Source: a virus
Reading direction: 5' to 3' (one strand)
DNA length: 39,146 nucleotides
IMG/VR virus record: IMGVR_UViG_3300042904_000239
Coordinates: 1-39,146 of that record
Position 1 is the first letter of the stretch. Each line of letters opens with the position of its first letter. The position numbers and the translations under genes were made by a program. Positions 29,301-37,164 of the stretch are shown one piece after another. The notes under the pieces were generated by a model. The model ran no database searches and was not told the origin of the DNA. It saw only the letters and a program-made list of their open reading frames with translations.

Positions 29301-31125
29301 CGTCGTAGAAGCCCTTCATCCCTTCGCCGCCGACTTTGAGGTCAAGACCTTCGAGCGTAAGGCGTCCGTCTTCGTTCGCGTGACCTTCCCCGGCAACAAT
29401 CTTTTTCGCAACGTCTTTGCCGACGAAATCTTCTAACTTGGTATCGACCATATTAAACTGTTCCGTAAGGACTTTACCGTCTTTTACGATAAACAAGTCA
29501 AAGGTGCCGTCAGCGTTCTTGTTATAGTCAATCGCATCAATCTGTTTCGCTAAGTCATACCGTTCCGCCTGTTGTGCCCCCGTGGTCCACGCTATCCGTT
29601 CGTACCCCTCTTCCGCGGCCATACGGAGAACACGTTTCAACGCTAACTCGTGCCAGGTCTTTTTGAAAGGGGCGTCGGGGACACGGCCACTTTTAACGTG
29701 CGGTTCGCCCGAGTTCATTTCATCGAGGTAGGATTGTCGTTGAGCGTCGTCTAAACCCGCCCACGTTTCGTCATTGATACCGAAGAACTGTTTTGCTTCT
29801 TCGGGGGTTTTCGCCTCGCCCGCGTACCCCTGTTGTCTCCCCTTCTGATGCCAGTCTGACTGTATCTCCTCAATGAATAACGTGCGCTTGCCTTCCGCGT
29901 CTAACCGATCATTGAGGCGCATGTGGACGAGGATGTTAGGTTCGTCGAAGTGGGGGGATTTAAAGTTAGCCGCGGTGTCGGGAACCGTGACGGACGTACG
30001 GTCGCTATACGACTCCTTAACGGGTAACTCTTTCGTCTGTTCAGGCAACGTCAACAACACTTCCCGATAGTTCGTCCCACCGGGGAGGGTGTATTGAGAG
30101 AACTTGGTGTCGTCTTGTGCGCCCTTTTCACTTAACGCAAGAAACTCTGCCTGTTGTTCGGCAGTTTCTAACCGGCCCATATCGTTAAGTTGCGTTAATA
30201 AGCGGAGGCGTTGCGTATCTTCAGGCTTACTACGCTCACCCGCGGGGGTACGTTCAACCTCCTTTATCTCTACCTGATTCTCCTTCACGAACTGAAGAAG
30301 CTCGTCCTTCTTGACGACTTCCTTCCCCGCCAAGAACCCGTCAAGGTCCATCCATTTCGCTTCTTCGGGGGACACGCCCGAGTTAGCGAGTGTCGCTTGA
30401 ACCTGTTGCGGCGTGGCAACAGTCGGCACCTTCGCTTCAATGACACGTTGGGTGGGGGAGTAGAATACGTCGGGGGTGAGAAGGCGGTTGTTAATCATAC
30501 CCGCTTCAGAGGCGAGGTCCACGCCCGCGGCTTTGGACGCCTCGCCCACTTTCGCGGCGACATTCGTAACACCTTCACCCACCTTTGTATAGGTGCCTTT
30601 AGGGGCGAGACCTATACCGGGGAGGTACGTGAGGGGGTCAGTAGCGAGGTTGACGGCTAACTCGGTGACGGCGTGGGAGACTGGATCACCTTCCGTCACG
30701 CCGCCCGCGATGTACGCGGCGACGTTCTCACCCGTAAGGTTCGTACCCCGAGCTTCGTTAATCTTCTTCGCTATCGCTTCACGTACGACTTCAGCGGGGT
30801 ATTCAAACGCCCCGAGGTCTAACACGGGGGGTTGAGCGGGGGTGGGTTTGGCGAGGTTCTTCTGTAACTTCGCCTGACGGTTCGCTTCACCTTCCGCCTT
30901 ATGCTGTTCGATAATCTGAGGCGTAAGGGTAGGCTGTTCCCCGACCGGCTTACCGGAGTGCATGTCGTATTCGACACCCTCTTGCACGGTAGACTTCTCG
31001 CCTTTACCCGTGTCGCCTTTGGGGATGAGGCGTATCTCTCTACCTGTAGGGGAGTTATCAAACTCCGCTTCGGTGCGGTGCTTCAGGTACGAGTCGTCAG
31101 GGTGTAACCAGGATGAGAGGTCCAT
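26365..31125 (-). CDS. Large internal virion / polyvalent ejection protein (LPD38-type)
   Basis: 1586 residues. Features in order: disordered N-terminus; helical region; NILVHMRLNDRLDAEG and EIQSDWHQ (about 420-427), the signature of a domain found in phage polyvalent proteins. Next comes a hydrophobic stretch (FLTRAILGAVAGSMAGDEEN); then a long helical half with the pattern I associate with the large polyvalent-protein domain LPD38 (FFKSINFQMEIHALSLREAY ... KFLAVKLVVPFIKAPLNIFK). Such proteins enter the cell with the DNA, forming the ejection channel and carrying effector domains. Start ATG directly abuts the upstream stop (TAAATG). Confidence 0.8.
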   Translation of the reverse strand: MDLSSWLHPDDSYLKHRTEAEFDNSPTGREIRLIPKGDTGKGEKSTVQEGVEYDMHSGKPVGEQPTLTPQIIEQHKAEGEANRQAKLQKNLAKPTPAQPPVLDLGAFEYPAEVVREAIAKKINEARGTNLTGENVAAYIAGGVTEGDPVSHAVTELAVNLATDPLTYLPGIGLAPKGTYTKVGEGVTNVAAKVGEASKAAGVDLASEAGMINNRLLTPDVFYSPTQRVIEAKVPTVATPQQVQATLANSGVSPEEAKWMDLDGFLAGKEVVKKDELLQFVKENQVEIKEVERTPAGERSKPEDTQRLRLLTQLNDMGRLETAEQQAEFLALSEKGAQDDTKFSQYTLPGGTNYREVLLTLPEQTKELPVKESYSDRTSVTVPDTAANFKSPHFDEPNILVHMRLNDRLDAEGKRTLFIEEIQSDWHQKGRQQGYAGEAKTPEEAKQFFGINDETWAGLDDAQRQSYLDEMNSGEPHVKSGRVPDAPFKKTWHELALKRVLRMAAEEGYERIAWTTGAQQAERYDLAKQIDAIDYNKNADGTFDLFIVKDGKVLTEQFNMVDTKLEDFVGKDVAKKIVAGEGHANEDGRLTLEGLDLKVGGEGMKGFYDEIVPRFLNKYGKKWGSKVEETTLPAPSKLSGKEIDALSDAELTQHLHSTATPEGFKVHSLPVTPAMSEAVVRNPQSLMGSTFQAVDEYLQSLPKIIRNNIGNEKGSVNVQPAMFLTRAILGAVAGSMAGDEENAVRNAVIGALGGGLASPALIKRIAGLVKGGATKAPKTAGQATEAGAEAAPVASLDIGHFQNQYRNLVEFQKRGVVSDPEAMAGGEKLIDYAAITPETIQRLMPGTALNVEEMYALHKVLTESGRQVLDLAGSVTDDASFQEFLKAFWTHGMVLDPKRFGAAAESARSERILGVNKPVEMEAMRLFLDQFSGLMKEAKTGVSAQRLLEMVKELETPEQLASFAKNAVKPEFKDAFVPLFINSLLSAPTTHVFNGLGNTAMSTMSIFERQIAGLAGGEVRPGEALAMVQGMFAGFGDALTLAAKVAREGEDAAKFGASKGERPPKALFADVEKLGPFGPPLDYLSAFMEGAGGRLLLTADEFFKSINFQMEIHALSLREAYNVANAEGLTGKKLAAKVKELTEQYRADVPVDIQQKAEKFAAYNTMTTGLGEFGQWLTEGSNKFLAVKLVVPFIKAPLNIFKIVGERSPLALLAKSTYHELNQGGARAELTLAKLQTGALLTGLGVLWASDGLITGAGPDSKKFPDQAKVWREAGYMPYSLNVSAIKRKAMGEDPTWRKGDVLKPINRIEPLGSMLGMAANYYELVANGYEKTEDLAASLALATFKAMSSKTWIQGLSRTMLAFAMPDEFLTSTIEKEVISLTPVLGAGMTNFATKQLDPVVREADGIIEEARKRTPGLSKDLLPRLHPITGEPIVFSPLKGEFKDDKVLNEIVKHGTQVSTADDEIHGVKLTPEAAHELQKIITHEVKKGGRNLHESLAHMMETGTYKRGSDGPDGRKSLMIRHLVHAFVEMGELKMLKKHPEIKQAMKDAAKEKARKMKSVPVVPSDDAIENSTVDLDALTIAGN

Positions 31126-32721
31126 TTACTTCTTCTTCACCACGCTAGAGGTTTTGGTAGGGGAGGAGGCGGGGGTAGACACCTTATCGGCGTTCGAGAA
31201 GTACCATAACATCTGATCGGACTCCGTGCGGCTAATCTGTTTCGCTTCGTAGAGTTTAATTACGTCGCCGGGGGACTTGACGTTGTACTTCTCCACAATC
31301 GCTCCCGTTACGTCGAGGTATCTATCCGCCACGTAATCACGATACTTGAGCATAAGCCGCCGCCCTTCCGTTTGGGGGTCGAGCTTCGGGTCATTACGGA
31401 GATTCGTAAACAGTTCGTCTTGGAAATTCTGTTGTGCGTCAGAGGAAGTACCGTCAAAGTCGTTAATCCCCGTCACCCGTAACATGGGCTGAAACGTGTC
31501 TACCGCTTCCTTAATCAACTTCGTACGGACTTGTTCGGTTTCAGTCTTGAGCGAATGAATCCGTTCCGTGATCCGGTTGAACATCGTCGCGTGTTGTTGG
31601 GCGTCGATCTTGTGGGAGTACAGAAGGGCGTCTACGTGTCCGTACGTGCCTTGAGTGGGGTTCAACTCAATCTCACGTTTGACCTTCCCAATCGCCCGCG
31701 TATCCTTATCGGTGGGGAGGGGACTCTTGAGGTATTCCCGCACCCGTCCAACTGTGTCGTCGTAATGTGTCCCGAGGGCTAGGCGTGTCTCTTGATTCTG
31801 TAACCGTGCGTATGCCGCGCCGGGGTCTTGTATCGCTTGCCCGATAATCTCACTCATCACACTTTGGGCGTAGAACTCGTTATTCTCCTTCTCAACCTTA
31901 CGACGGTGTTCCGCCCGTGTCACCTTCGCGTCGAGGGCTTTGTCAGCGTGGGTGACTAACTCACTTCGTAACTTCGGTTCGAGGCGGTCGAACTCGTGGT
32001 TTTCGTTCCCGTCAAGGAAGCCTTGAGGATCACGGGCGACGACTTGATACGCCCGTTTCGTTTCGACGGTCTCCTTAAACGCTTCCTTCTTGGCGACTAT
32101 CTGATCATGGTTGTACGCACCGGACTTCTCAAGGGTGTCGAGGTGTGCGAGCCAACCTTGAACCCCCTGTTGATACCCTTCGTAGTCACCGATGGACTCC
32201 GCAAGGAGCGCCTGGTTCATGGCCATGTCGCCTTGAGCGTCTGTCTTCTTGTGGGTAATATCAATGAAGGACGTACGGGCGTGAGTACGCGCCTTCATCA
32301 TTGTGTCGGTGTAGACGTGATCGTAGGCGAGGTCTAAGGCTTCTTGTGCGTACGGGTTCTTTTTCGCTTCCTCACCGTACGCCGCGTCCATTAACCCGCG
32401 TTGGTCTTTGAAGAACTGTTCAAAGTCGAGGACGGCATTTTCTGTTGACTCCCCCTGTTGAACAACCTTCGTGTCCCAGTCGTTCCAGAATTGGGACGCC
32501 TTGTCCCGTAGGGCGTATTCAAACCCTTTCGCCCGCGTTGTAGCGGTCGTTTTATTCTGGCTATCGGCTAACGCGGTGAAGTATTGCAAGCCCTGGTTTG
32601 CGGTATTTGCTATTTGTTTTCCAGCGGTTGCGAAGGCGGACCCTTCCCCGGCGTACTGAGCGTTCGGTAGGGCCGTACGATTAGGTAGACTCTGTGACTC
32701 TTGCGGGCGTATAATAATCAT
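31126..32721 (-). CDS. Internal virion / ejection protein (gp15-like)
   Basis: 531 residues, almost entirely charged alpha-helix with repeated helical hairpins (KGFEYALRDKASQFWNDWDT ... DQRGLMDAAYGEEAKKNPYA ...). It ends VVKKK after a Ser/Thr/Pro linker. Length, composition and position between a gp14-like protein and the giant polyvalent protein match podovirus internal core proteins that form part of the trans-envelope tube. The ATG at 32719-32721 has no recognisable Shine-Dalgarno, and the plus-strand lipoprotein gene occupies its upstream side. Confidence 0.72.
   Translation of the reverse strand: MIIIRPQESQSLPNRTALPNAQYAGEGSAFATAGKQIANTANQGLQYFTALADSQNKTTATTRAKGFEYALRDKASQFWNDWDTKVVQQGESTENAVLDFEQFFKDQRGLMDAAYGEEAKKNPYAQEALDLAYDHVYTDTMMKARTHARTSFIDITHKKTDAQGDMAMNQALLAESIGDYEGYQQGVQGWLAHLDTLEKSGAYNHDQIVAKKEAFKETVETKRAYQVVARDPQGFLDGNENHEFDRLEPKLRSELVTHADKALDAKVTRAEHRRKVEKENNEFYAQSVMSEIIGQAIQDPGAAYARLQNQETRLALGTHYDDTVGRVREYLKSPLPTDKDTRAIGKVKREIELNPTQGTYGHVDALLYSHKIDAQQHATMFNRITERIHSLKTETEQVRTKLIKEAVDTFQPMLRVTGINDFDGTSSDAQQNFQDELFTNLRNDPKLDPQTEGRRLMLKYRDYVADRYLDVTGAIVEKYNVKSPGDVIKLYEAKQISRTESDQMLWYFSNADKVSTPASSPTKTSSVVKKK
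32686..32715 (+). promoter_or_regulatory. Promoter of the plus-strand lipoprotein moron
   Basis: TAGACT (32686-32691), 18-base spacer, perfect TATAAT (32710-32715), then GAAAGGGG and the ATG at 32737. It reads out of the 5' end of the leftward gp15-like gene. A host sigma-70 promoter would allow expression in the lysogen. Confidence 0.6.
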
Positions 32722-32736
32722 AGAAAGGGGTGACTT

Positions 32737-32952
32737 ATGATCTACCTTATAGTGTTAGCTGCGTTACTCGGTGGATGTGCGTCAAGCTCGAACTGGGAAG
32801 GGTTAGGACGGGCGACGTACAATTACTGCATTGACGGATTAAAAACTGAACGTGAGCGAGATTTGAAGTGTGGGCGCTACCTCACACAAGCTGAACCAAC
32901 GGCGTCTGTTCCGGTCGCTATCGTAACGGTAATGCCGACACAGTTGCATTAA
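32737..32952 (+). CDS. Small lipoprotein moron (71 aa)
   Basis: MIYLIVLAALLGGCASSSNW is a lipoprotein signal with lipobox LGGC (Cys14) and Ala/Ser after it, which favours outer-membrane sorting. The mature part has NYCIDGLKTERERDLKCGRY (two Cys) and a Val/Pro-rich tail. It is on the strand opposite to all surrounding late genes and has its own promoter, the hallmark of a moron. Possible roles are superinfection exclusion or surface change in the lysogen; an outer spanin is possible but no inner partner is seen. Its stop overlaps the end of the gp14-like gene by 4 bases. Confidence 0.72.
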   Translation: MIYLIVLAALLGGCASSSNWEGLGRATYNYCIDGLKTERERDLKCGRYLTQAEPTASVPVAIVTVMPTQLH

Positions 32953-33464
32953 CTCACGCCTCCCGTTGCCGTCATACCGTAGTTTGTGGCGTATCCCGAT
33001 TTACCTAAACGGTACGAAAGCCCCGTCTGTCCAAACCCTGTGAGAAGTGTTGACCCCGCCCCGATCCAACTATTCTTTTGCGCCACTTCCCCCTGATACC
33101 GTGACTGTTGGGCGCTGAACAAGTAGCCTTGTTTCGCTAATCGCCCTTGTTCCTGAATCCTGAACGTGTCCATGTCCTGAATGTTCGCCGTCTCGGTCAA
33201 CACTTCCAACGCCGAACCTGAACGCTTCACCCCCGCCGCTGCGTATCCCGCCCGCTGCTTCCCGCCGATCACACGGAACTTCCGCGCCAACTGATCCAGT
33301 TGGTCGTGCATGGCAAGGTCGGACTGTTGGGCGTTGAGTTCGGCAATCGCAGCGTTTTGTTCGCCGACTCGTTTAGCGGCGTTCCCGGCCTCAATCTGTC
33401 CAAACGCACTCATCCCTATTCCAGCGAGGGAGATTGCAGCGAATACGGGGGCGGCAACGGCCAT
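32949..33464 (-). CDS. Internal virion protein (gp14-like)
   Basis: 171 residues. N-terminal hydrophobic Ala/Gly-rich segment (APVFAAISLAGIGMSAFGQI), long helix, then GGKQRAGYAAAGVKRSGSAL EVL, a motif common in internal core/ejection proteins of podoviruses, and a Gly-rich C-terminus. It is thought to insert in the outer membrane on DNA ejection. TAATG coupling with the gp13-like gene. Confidence 0.75.
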   Translation of the reverse strand: MAVAAPVFAAISLAGIGMSAFGQIEAGNAAKRVGEQNAAIAELNAQQSDLAMHDQLDQLARKFRVIGGKQRAGYAAAGVKRSGSALEVLTETANIQDMDTFRIQEQGRLAKQGYLFSAQQSRYQGEVAQKNSWIGAGSTLLTGFGQTGLSYRLGKSGYATNYGMTATGGVS

Positions 33465-33895
33465 TACAACACCTTCGAGTAGAGGTAATACGTCTCACCG
33501 TTCGGGCCGTAGTTTAGTAGCCCGTTCGGTGTATCGTTGGTAAAGCCTAACTTTTCAACAAACTTAATGGCCGTTGAGAAGTCCGCGGCAATCGTGGCCT
33601 GTATGCGTCGATAGTGGGGCGCGGCTACGTTAAGGTACGCCACCGCTTGACGGTAGACGAAACCCGCGTGTTTGCGTCCTTCGGGGGTGACGGCAAACCA
33701 CGCTTCCCCCACACCAGGCCATACGCGTACGATACCACCAGCAACCAATAGCCTATTATCCTTCGTCCCGACATACGAGATCCCTTTCAATAACTTCTCC
33801 GTGAGGTCTGAGTCGAGGAGGGACCACGAGGCGTCTTTCGACCCGTCACGTAACCACTCAATATCGTCACACTGTAACCGTCTAACTTCGTACAT
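33464..33895 (-). CDS. Gp13-like / GNAT-fold virion-associated protein
   Basis: 143 residues from ATG 33893-33895, which overlaps the previous stop (TAATG); an upstream in-frame start at 33988 would run inside the tail gene. The sequence MYEVRRLQCDDIEWL ... LLVAGGIVRVWPGVGEAWFA ... RIQATIAADFSTAIKFVEKL GF has the GNAT acetyltransferase layout: strand, GxG-like turn region, then the final 'A-x-x-F-x-E-K-L-G-F'. It matches the phage T7 gp13-type family. An assembly or internal virion role is more likely than real acetylation. Confidence 0.72.
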   Translation of the reverse strand: MYEVRRLQCDDIEWLRDGSKDASWSLLDSDLTEKLLKGISYVGTKDNRLLVAGGIVRVWPGVGEAWFAVTPEGRKHAGFVYRQAVAYLNVAAPHYRRIQATIAADFSTAIKFVEKLGFTNDTPNGLLNYGPNGETYYLYSKVL

Positions 33896-35853
33896 TAGTC
33901 TTCTATTTCCAAGCGTCCGTAGTGCCCGAGGATAGTCGAGGGGAGGGGTTGAATTTGAGAGAAGGTGAGTTGTCCGTTTCGATCCCACCCCGAGTTAGAC
34001 ACGCGCACGTCGCCGTCAAACTCAGGGGGCGGAGCGTCCATCGGGTCTGAGGCGGAACGAAAGGGGTATTGATCCCCCTCAATCGTCATACCGAGTGTGT
34101 CAACGACGCGGACAAATATCTCACTCCACTTCTTCCGTTTCCCTTGGGACGTACCCCCGTCAGGCATTTTCACTTCGGGGCGTAAGGTGGTAATGGTGGA
34201 GTTGTAATGGAGGCCAACGTGAATCTCTTGAGCCGCGGGGCCGTCTAACGTAATCTCGCCACTGTCCACGGTTTCGCGTGGGTACACTGCGCCGTCCCCT
34301 ACCGAGACGACAACCTCACCCTCTAAGTGATCTAAACCGGACACGGCGGTTGTGGCTGACCCATCGTATGTCAAGGCACAATCCATTTGTAGGTTCGGGT
34401 CGAAGTATTCAACGTACCGTTTCGTAGAGCCGTCGATGGTACGCTTCACCACCACCCATGTTTCATCGTAGCTTCCGTCTGATGAAGGAATGGTAGCGAC
34501 GGCTTCAAAGAGTCCGGTTGCGTCCGTGGTGTGGCGGGCGAGGGCAATGATTTCTTGCGCGGGGTTGTACGTGAGGGAGACAAGCACCCCGTCACTTCTC
34601 ACAAGCCATACGATTGAGTCGGGTTCTTGCTGATACGACATATCCACGATAGAGGGCGTGGTGATGTGTTCAGCGAGAAGGGTTAAGTCAGTAGCGAGGT
34701 ACGTGCCCCCTGCGGCGTCGAACTTCAACTCACGTATCTTTTTACCCGAGCGTTGAATGAATAGAGCGGCGTTACCGACGAGGGCGATTGTTCCACTTAA
34801 CGAGCCGTGGGTAGACTGACGACGGACGGTGACGTTAGTTGGTGTGAGGGGTGAATCATTCCCCCCGAACAACGCGAACTCGCCCCCCACTGTCCCGACG
34901 AGTAGTCCCACACTCGACGCTAACCACTTAATCGCGTTCACCTTGTTTGCGGCAATGGTGTACGTCAAGGCGTCGTCATCGTCAGCACCAGGGGTGAAGT
35001 CTTCGTAATCGCTCGACACACTCAACCACACCGTTTGGGGTTGTTCAGTTGAGCCGCCAAACGCTAATCGTTCCTCGAAGAACGTCACGGCTGAGGGGTA
35101 GCCGGTTGTGTCGCTCCACGCGCCCAACCGCCACTCACTCTTAGAGGTCGTGTCGGTGAGGGTGGAGTTAATAGTAATTTCAACTTCAGTCGCACTTGTG
35201 TAATCGGTGATAGTTGCCCACCCCCACACCGCCCCTTCGAGTATCCGAATAGACCGCCCCACGTCAGTTGAAACGAACAAGTTAGCCGACGCGGTGAGGG
35301 TGACACCGCTTCCAGTCGCGGCGGACGGGGTGAGGGTGATTGAGAGGGGTGAACCCGACGCCGTGAACAAATTCGCGTCAAGGTACGGGCCGTCCCAAAA
35401 GGAGACCGTCGTAAGTGTCCAAGATGTGTGAGAGGAACGGGTGAGTTTGCGGGGGGCGTACGAAGGGTGACAGATGTAGAGGGTATCAGCGGATTGAGCA
35501 AATGTGAGGTCAAAGATGTCCGCTTCGAGGTAGGGGGTAGCGATTTCCGTAGGGACAGACGCGACTTCGATTCTCCCGTTATCCCGGTAGAACCGCATGT
35601 ACTGATCCCCCACCTCAATAATGTAGGCTTGCGTGGTGGAGAACTCGAAGGGGATGAGACGGGTAGCCGTGGCGGACGTTTTCACCTCAGCGACGAAGTG
35701 GGTTCCGTTACGCCGCGACACGCCCCCGTGGGGGAGGGTGATGTAGTTCTCTTGCGTCTCTAACCCGTTGGCGTACTTATTAAAGTCTACGCGTAGGGAG
35801 AGCCGGGGGGAGAGTTCACCCGCGGTGTAGTTGGTTTGGATGGGGTAGGCCAT
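33895..35853 (-). CDS. Tail tubular/nozzle protein (gp12-like)
   Basis: 652 residues. The N-terminus QTNYTAGELSPRLSLRVDFN, KYANGLETQENYITLPHGGV and SRRNGTHFV is the conserved start of podovirus tail nozzle or stabilisation proteins. The remainder is beta-rich with DEAD-like repeats of 'W-x-x-x-x-x-x-L-x-F-G' type (FFEERLAFGGSTEQPQTVWL). It forms the distal tube of the tail. The ATG has no visible Shine-Dalgarno; a plus-strand moron lies immediately upstream. Confidence 0.85.
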   Translation of the reverse strand: MAYPIQTNYTAGELSPRLSLRVDFNKYANGLETQENYITLPHGGVSRRNGTHFVAEVKTSATATRLIPFEFSTTQAYIIEVGDQYMRFYRDNGRIEVASVPTEIATPYLEADIFDLTFAQSADTLYICHPSYAPRKLTRSSHTSWTLTTVSFWDGPYLDANLFTASGSPLSITLTPSAATGSGVTLTASANLFVSTDVGRSIRILEGAVWGWATITDYTSATEVEITINSTLTDTTSKSEWRLGAWSDTTGYPSAVTFFEERLAFGGSTEQPQTVWLSVSSDYEDFTPGADDDDALTYTIAANKVNAIKWLASSVGLLVGTVGGEFALFGGNDSPLTPTNVTVRRQSTHGSLSGTIALVGNAALFIQRSGKKIRELKFDAAGGTYLATDLTLLAEHITTPSIVDMSYQQEPDSIVWLVRSDGVLVSLTYNPAQEIIALARHTTDATGLFEAVATIPSSDGSYDETWVVVKRTIDGSTKRYVEYFDPNLQMDCALTYDGSATTAVSGLDHLEGEVVVSVGDGAVYPRETVDSGEITLDGPAAQEIHVGLHYNSTITTLRPEVKMPDGGTSQGKRKKWSEIFVRVVDTLGMTIEGDQYPFRSASDPMDAPPPEFDGDVRVSNSGWDRNGQLTFSQIQPLPSTILGHYGRLEIED

Positions 35854-35861
35854 AAAGGGGC

Positions 35862-35889
35862 TTGCGACGGAACGGCGGGGGCGTATAGA
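35862..35889 (+). promoter_or_regulatory. Promoter of the CTERM-like moron
   Basis: TTGCGA (35862-35867), 16-base spacer, TATAGA (35884-35889), then GGAGGTGAG before the ATG at 35915. Both hexamers match 4 of 6 consensus bases. Spacing is one base short of ideal. Confidence 0.5.
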
Positions 35890-35914
35890 CTAGGGGTATA
35901 AACGGAGGTGAGTT

Positions 35915-36397
35915 ATGCTAAGACAACTACTGATCTTATTGTGTTTTGCCGTGCCGGTGAATGCCGCTTCCTACACACTCACAAGCGGAGACGTGGCGGG
36001 ATACTTTCACTTTGAGGCGAACGCCGTAACGGATCGGCTCTTTAGCTACACCATTAACGGCCTGACGCATCATTGGACGGTTGACGATAGTAACTACTAT
36101 TCCACCCTGTCAGGGTCGTTCCTCTCGACCAATGCCAAAAATATGACCCTCACGTTTCAATTCTGTTTTGACGATTGTCGGATGATTCAAGGCACTATCC
36201 CGCTTCAGAATGCGTATACAGCGAACGTCTTTGACAACAATCGTGCATATCGCCCCGCGTCCACCACGGGGTTTTTCAACGCCACAAACAGCCAAGCGGC
36301 GTCAGCTACGTCTATCCCTTTACCTGGAATGACTGTCTTCACGTTGGCGCTTGGGACGCTGATGGCATTAACGCGACTTAGTAGCGTATGTCGGTGA
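35915..36397 (+). CDS. Secreted protein with VPLPA/PEP-CTERM-like sorting tail (moron)
   Basis: 160 residues. Signal peptide MLRQLLILLCFAVPVNA (cleavage before residue 18), a beta-rich Ser/Thr/Asn/Tyr mature region with one Cys pair (FQFCFDDCRM, 84 and 88). The C-terminus is IPLPG (134-138), a ~15-residue hydrophobic segment and a terminal Arg-containing tail (LTRLSSVCR). That tripartite end is the layout of VPLPA-/PEP-CTERM signals processed by exosortase in EPS-making Gram-negative bacteria. Strong GGAGGTGAG site and own promoter on the strand opposite to the late genes. Its last 20 bases overlap the end of the tail tube gene. Likely expressed in lysogens. Confidence 0.72.
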   Translation: MLRQLLILLCFAVPVNAASYTLTSGDVAGYFHFEANAVTDRLFSYTINGLTHHWTVDDSNYYSTLSGSFLSTNAKNMTLTFQFCFDDCRMIQGTIPLQNAYTANVFDNNRAYRPASTTGFFNATNSQAASATSIPLPGMTVFTLALGTLMALTRLSSVCR

Positions 36398-36956
36398 GAA
36401 TCGAGGAGGTCTGTTCTTCCTGGTAATCGTCTTGCCCGTCCGCAACCTTCGCTTCCTTCATCTTCTCTAGGTACTCACCCCACATGGAGTCACGGTACGA
36501 TTGTTTCCCCGTGATCACGTTGGCGAGTTCAAAGGCTAAGAGGGCTTCGAGGGCGTCCACGTGGAGGGAGTCGTAGGAGGCTACGTCGGTATTGTCGAAC
36601 ACGTACGTAATGTAGAGAGACGACTCATCCGTCACAAGTACCCGTTGACCGTTATACGTTTCGAGCTTGTAGGCTTCGTCGTATTGGTCAATGGAGGTTT
36701 TGACCATCTTCATAAAGTCTGACGGGAGGGCGAACATATAGGAGTATTCCCATACGGGTTCGGCGTCGAGTTCCGCGAGAGCGACACGTTTAATGGAGTC
36801 GTTCCAGTTCCCCTTACGCAACAACGCCTGACGAGTAGGGTCAAACTTTCGATTGCACCATCTAGCACGGTTCGTGTTGTCGCTAAGGGACGTAATAGGA
36901 TCGTCACCAAGTTTCCCGAGTGCGTTAGAACAGATGGAAACAGTTGTATTAGCCAT
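36378..36956 (-). CDS. Tail tubular protein A (gp11-like)
   Basis: 192 residues. ICSNALGKLGDDPITSLSDN, then CNRKFDPTRQALLRKGNWN and YMFALPSDFMKMV: the conserved pattern of podovirus head-tail adaptor/tail tube A proteins ('A-L-x-x-L-G ... Y-x-x-x-R-x-x-L-L ... P-W/N-W ... Y-x-L-P-x-D'). It forms the gatekeeper ring between portal and nozzle. The next downstream late gene (nozzle) is separated from it only by the plus-strand moron. Confidence 0.88.
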   Translation of the reverse strand: MANTTVSICSNALGKLGDDPITSLSDNTNRARWCNRKFDPTRQALLRKGNWNDSIKRVALAELDAEPVWEYSYMFALPSDFMKMVKTSIDQYDEAYKLETYNGQRVLVTDESSLYITYVFDNTDVASYDSLHVDALEALLAFELANVITGKQSYRDSMWGEYLEKMKEAKVADGQDDYQEEQTSSILTDIRY

Positions 36957-37164
36957 GACGTAGTGGGGCTTCCGTGGGGTGTTCCTTCACGCCGTAGAGC
37001 TTGTGAAAATCGGCGCGGGCTTTATCGAGTTGGTGGGAGAGACGGTTGAACTCGTGAGAGTCGTGTTTCGCTTTTACTAAGTCACGTACGAGGAGTTGGA
37101 CCTTCCGTTCTAGTGCCCCGCGCCCCGCTTTATCAGGAAGCGGTAAGTTCGGTACGTATTCCAT
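36949..37164 (-). CDS. 71-aa hypothetical late protein
   Basis: MEYVPNLPLPDKAGRGALER then a strongly helical charged body (LLVRDLVKAKHDSHEFNRLS HQLDKARADFHKLYG). TAATG coupling with the tailspike gene; overlaps the tail tube start by 8 bases. Possibly a small virion or assembly factor. No recognised family. Confidence 0.7.
   Translation of the reverse strand: MEYVPNLPLPDKAGRGALERKVQLLVRDLVKAKHDSHEFNRLSHQLDKARADFHKLYGVKEHPTEAPLRHG

Noticed and set aside
32737-32952. Lipoprotein as outer spanin
   Set aside because: Not in the lysis cassette, no overlapping inner spanin and no Pro-rich mature region.
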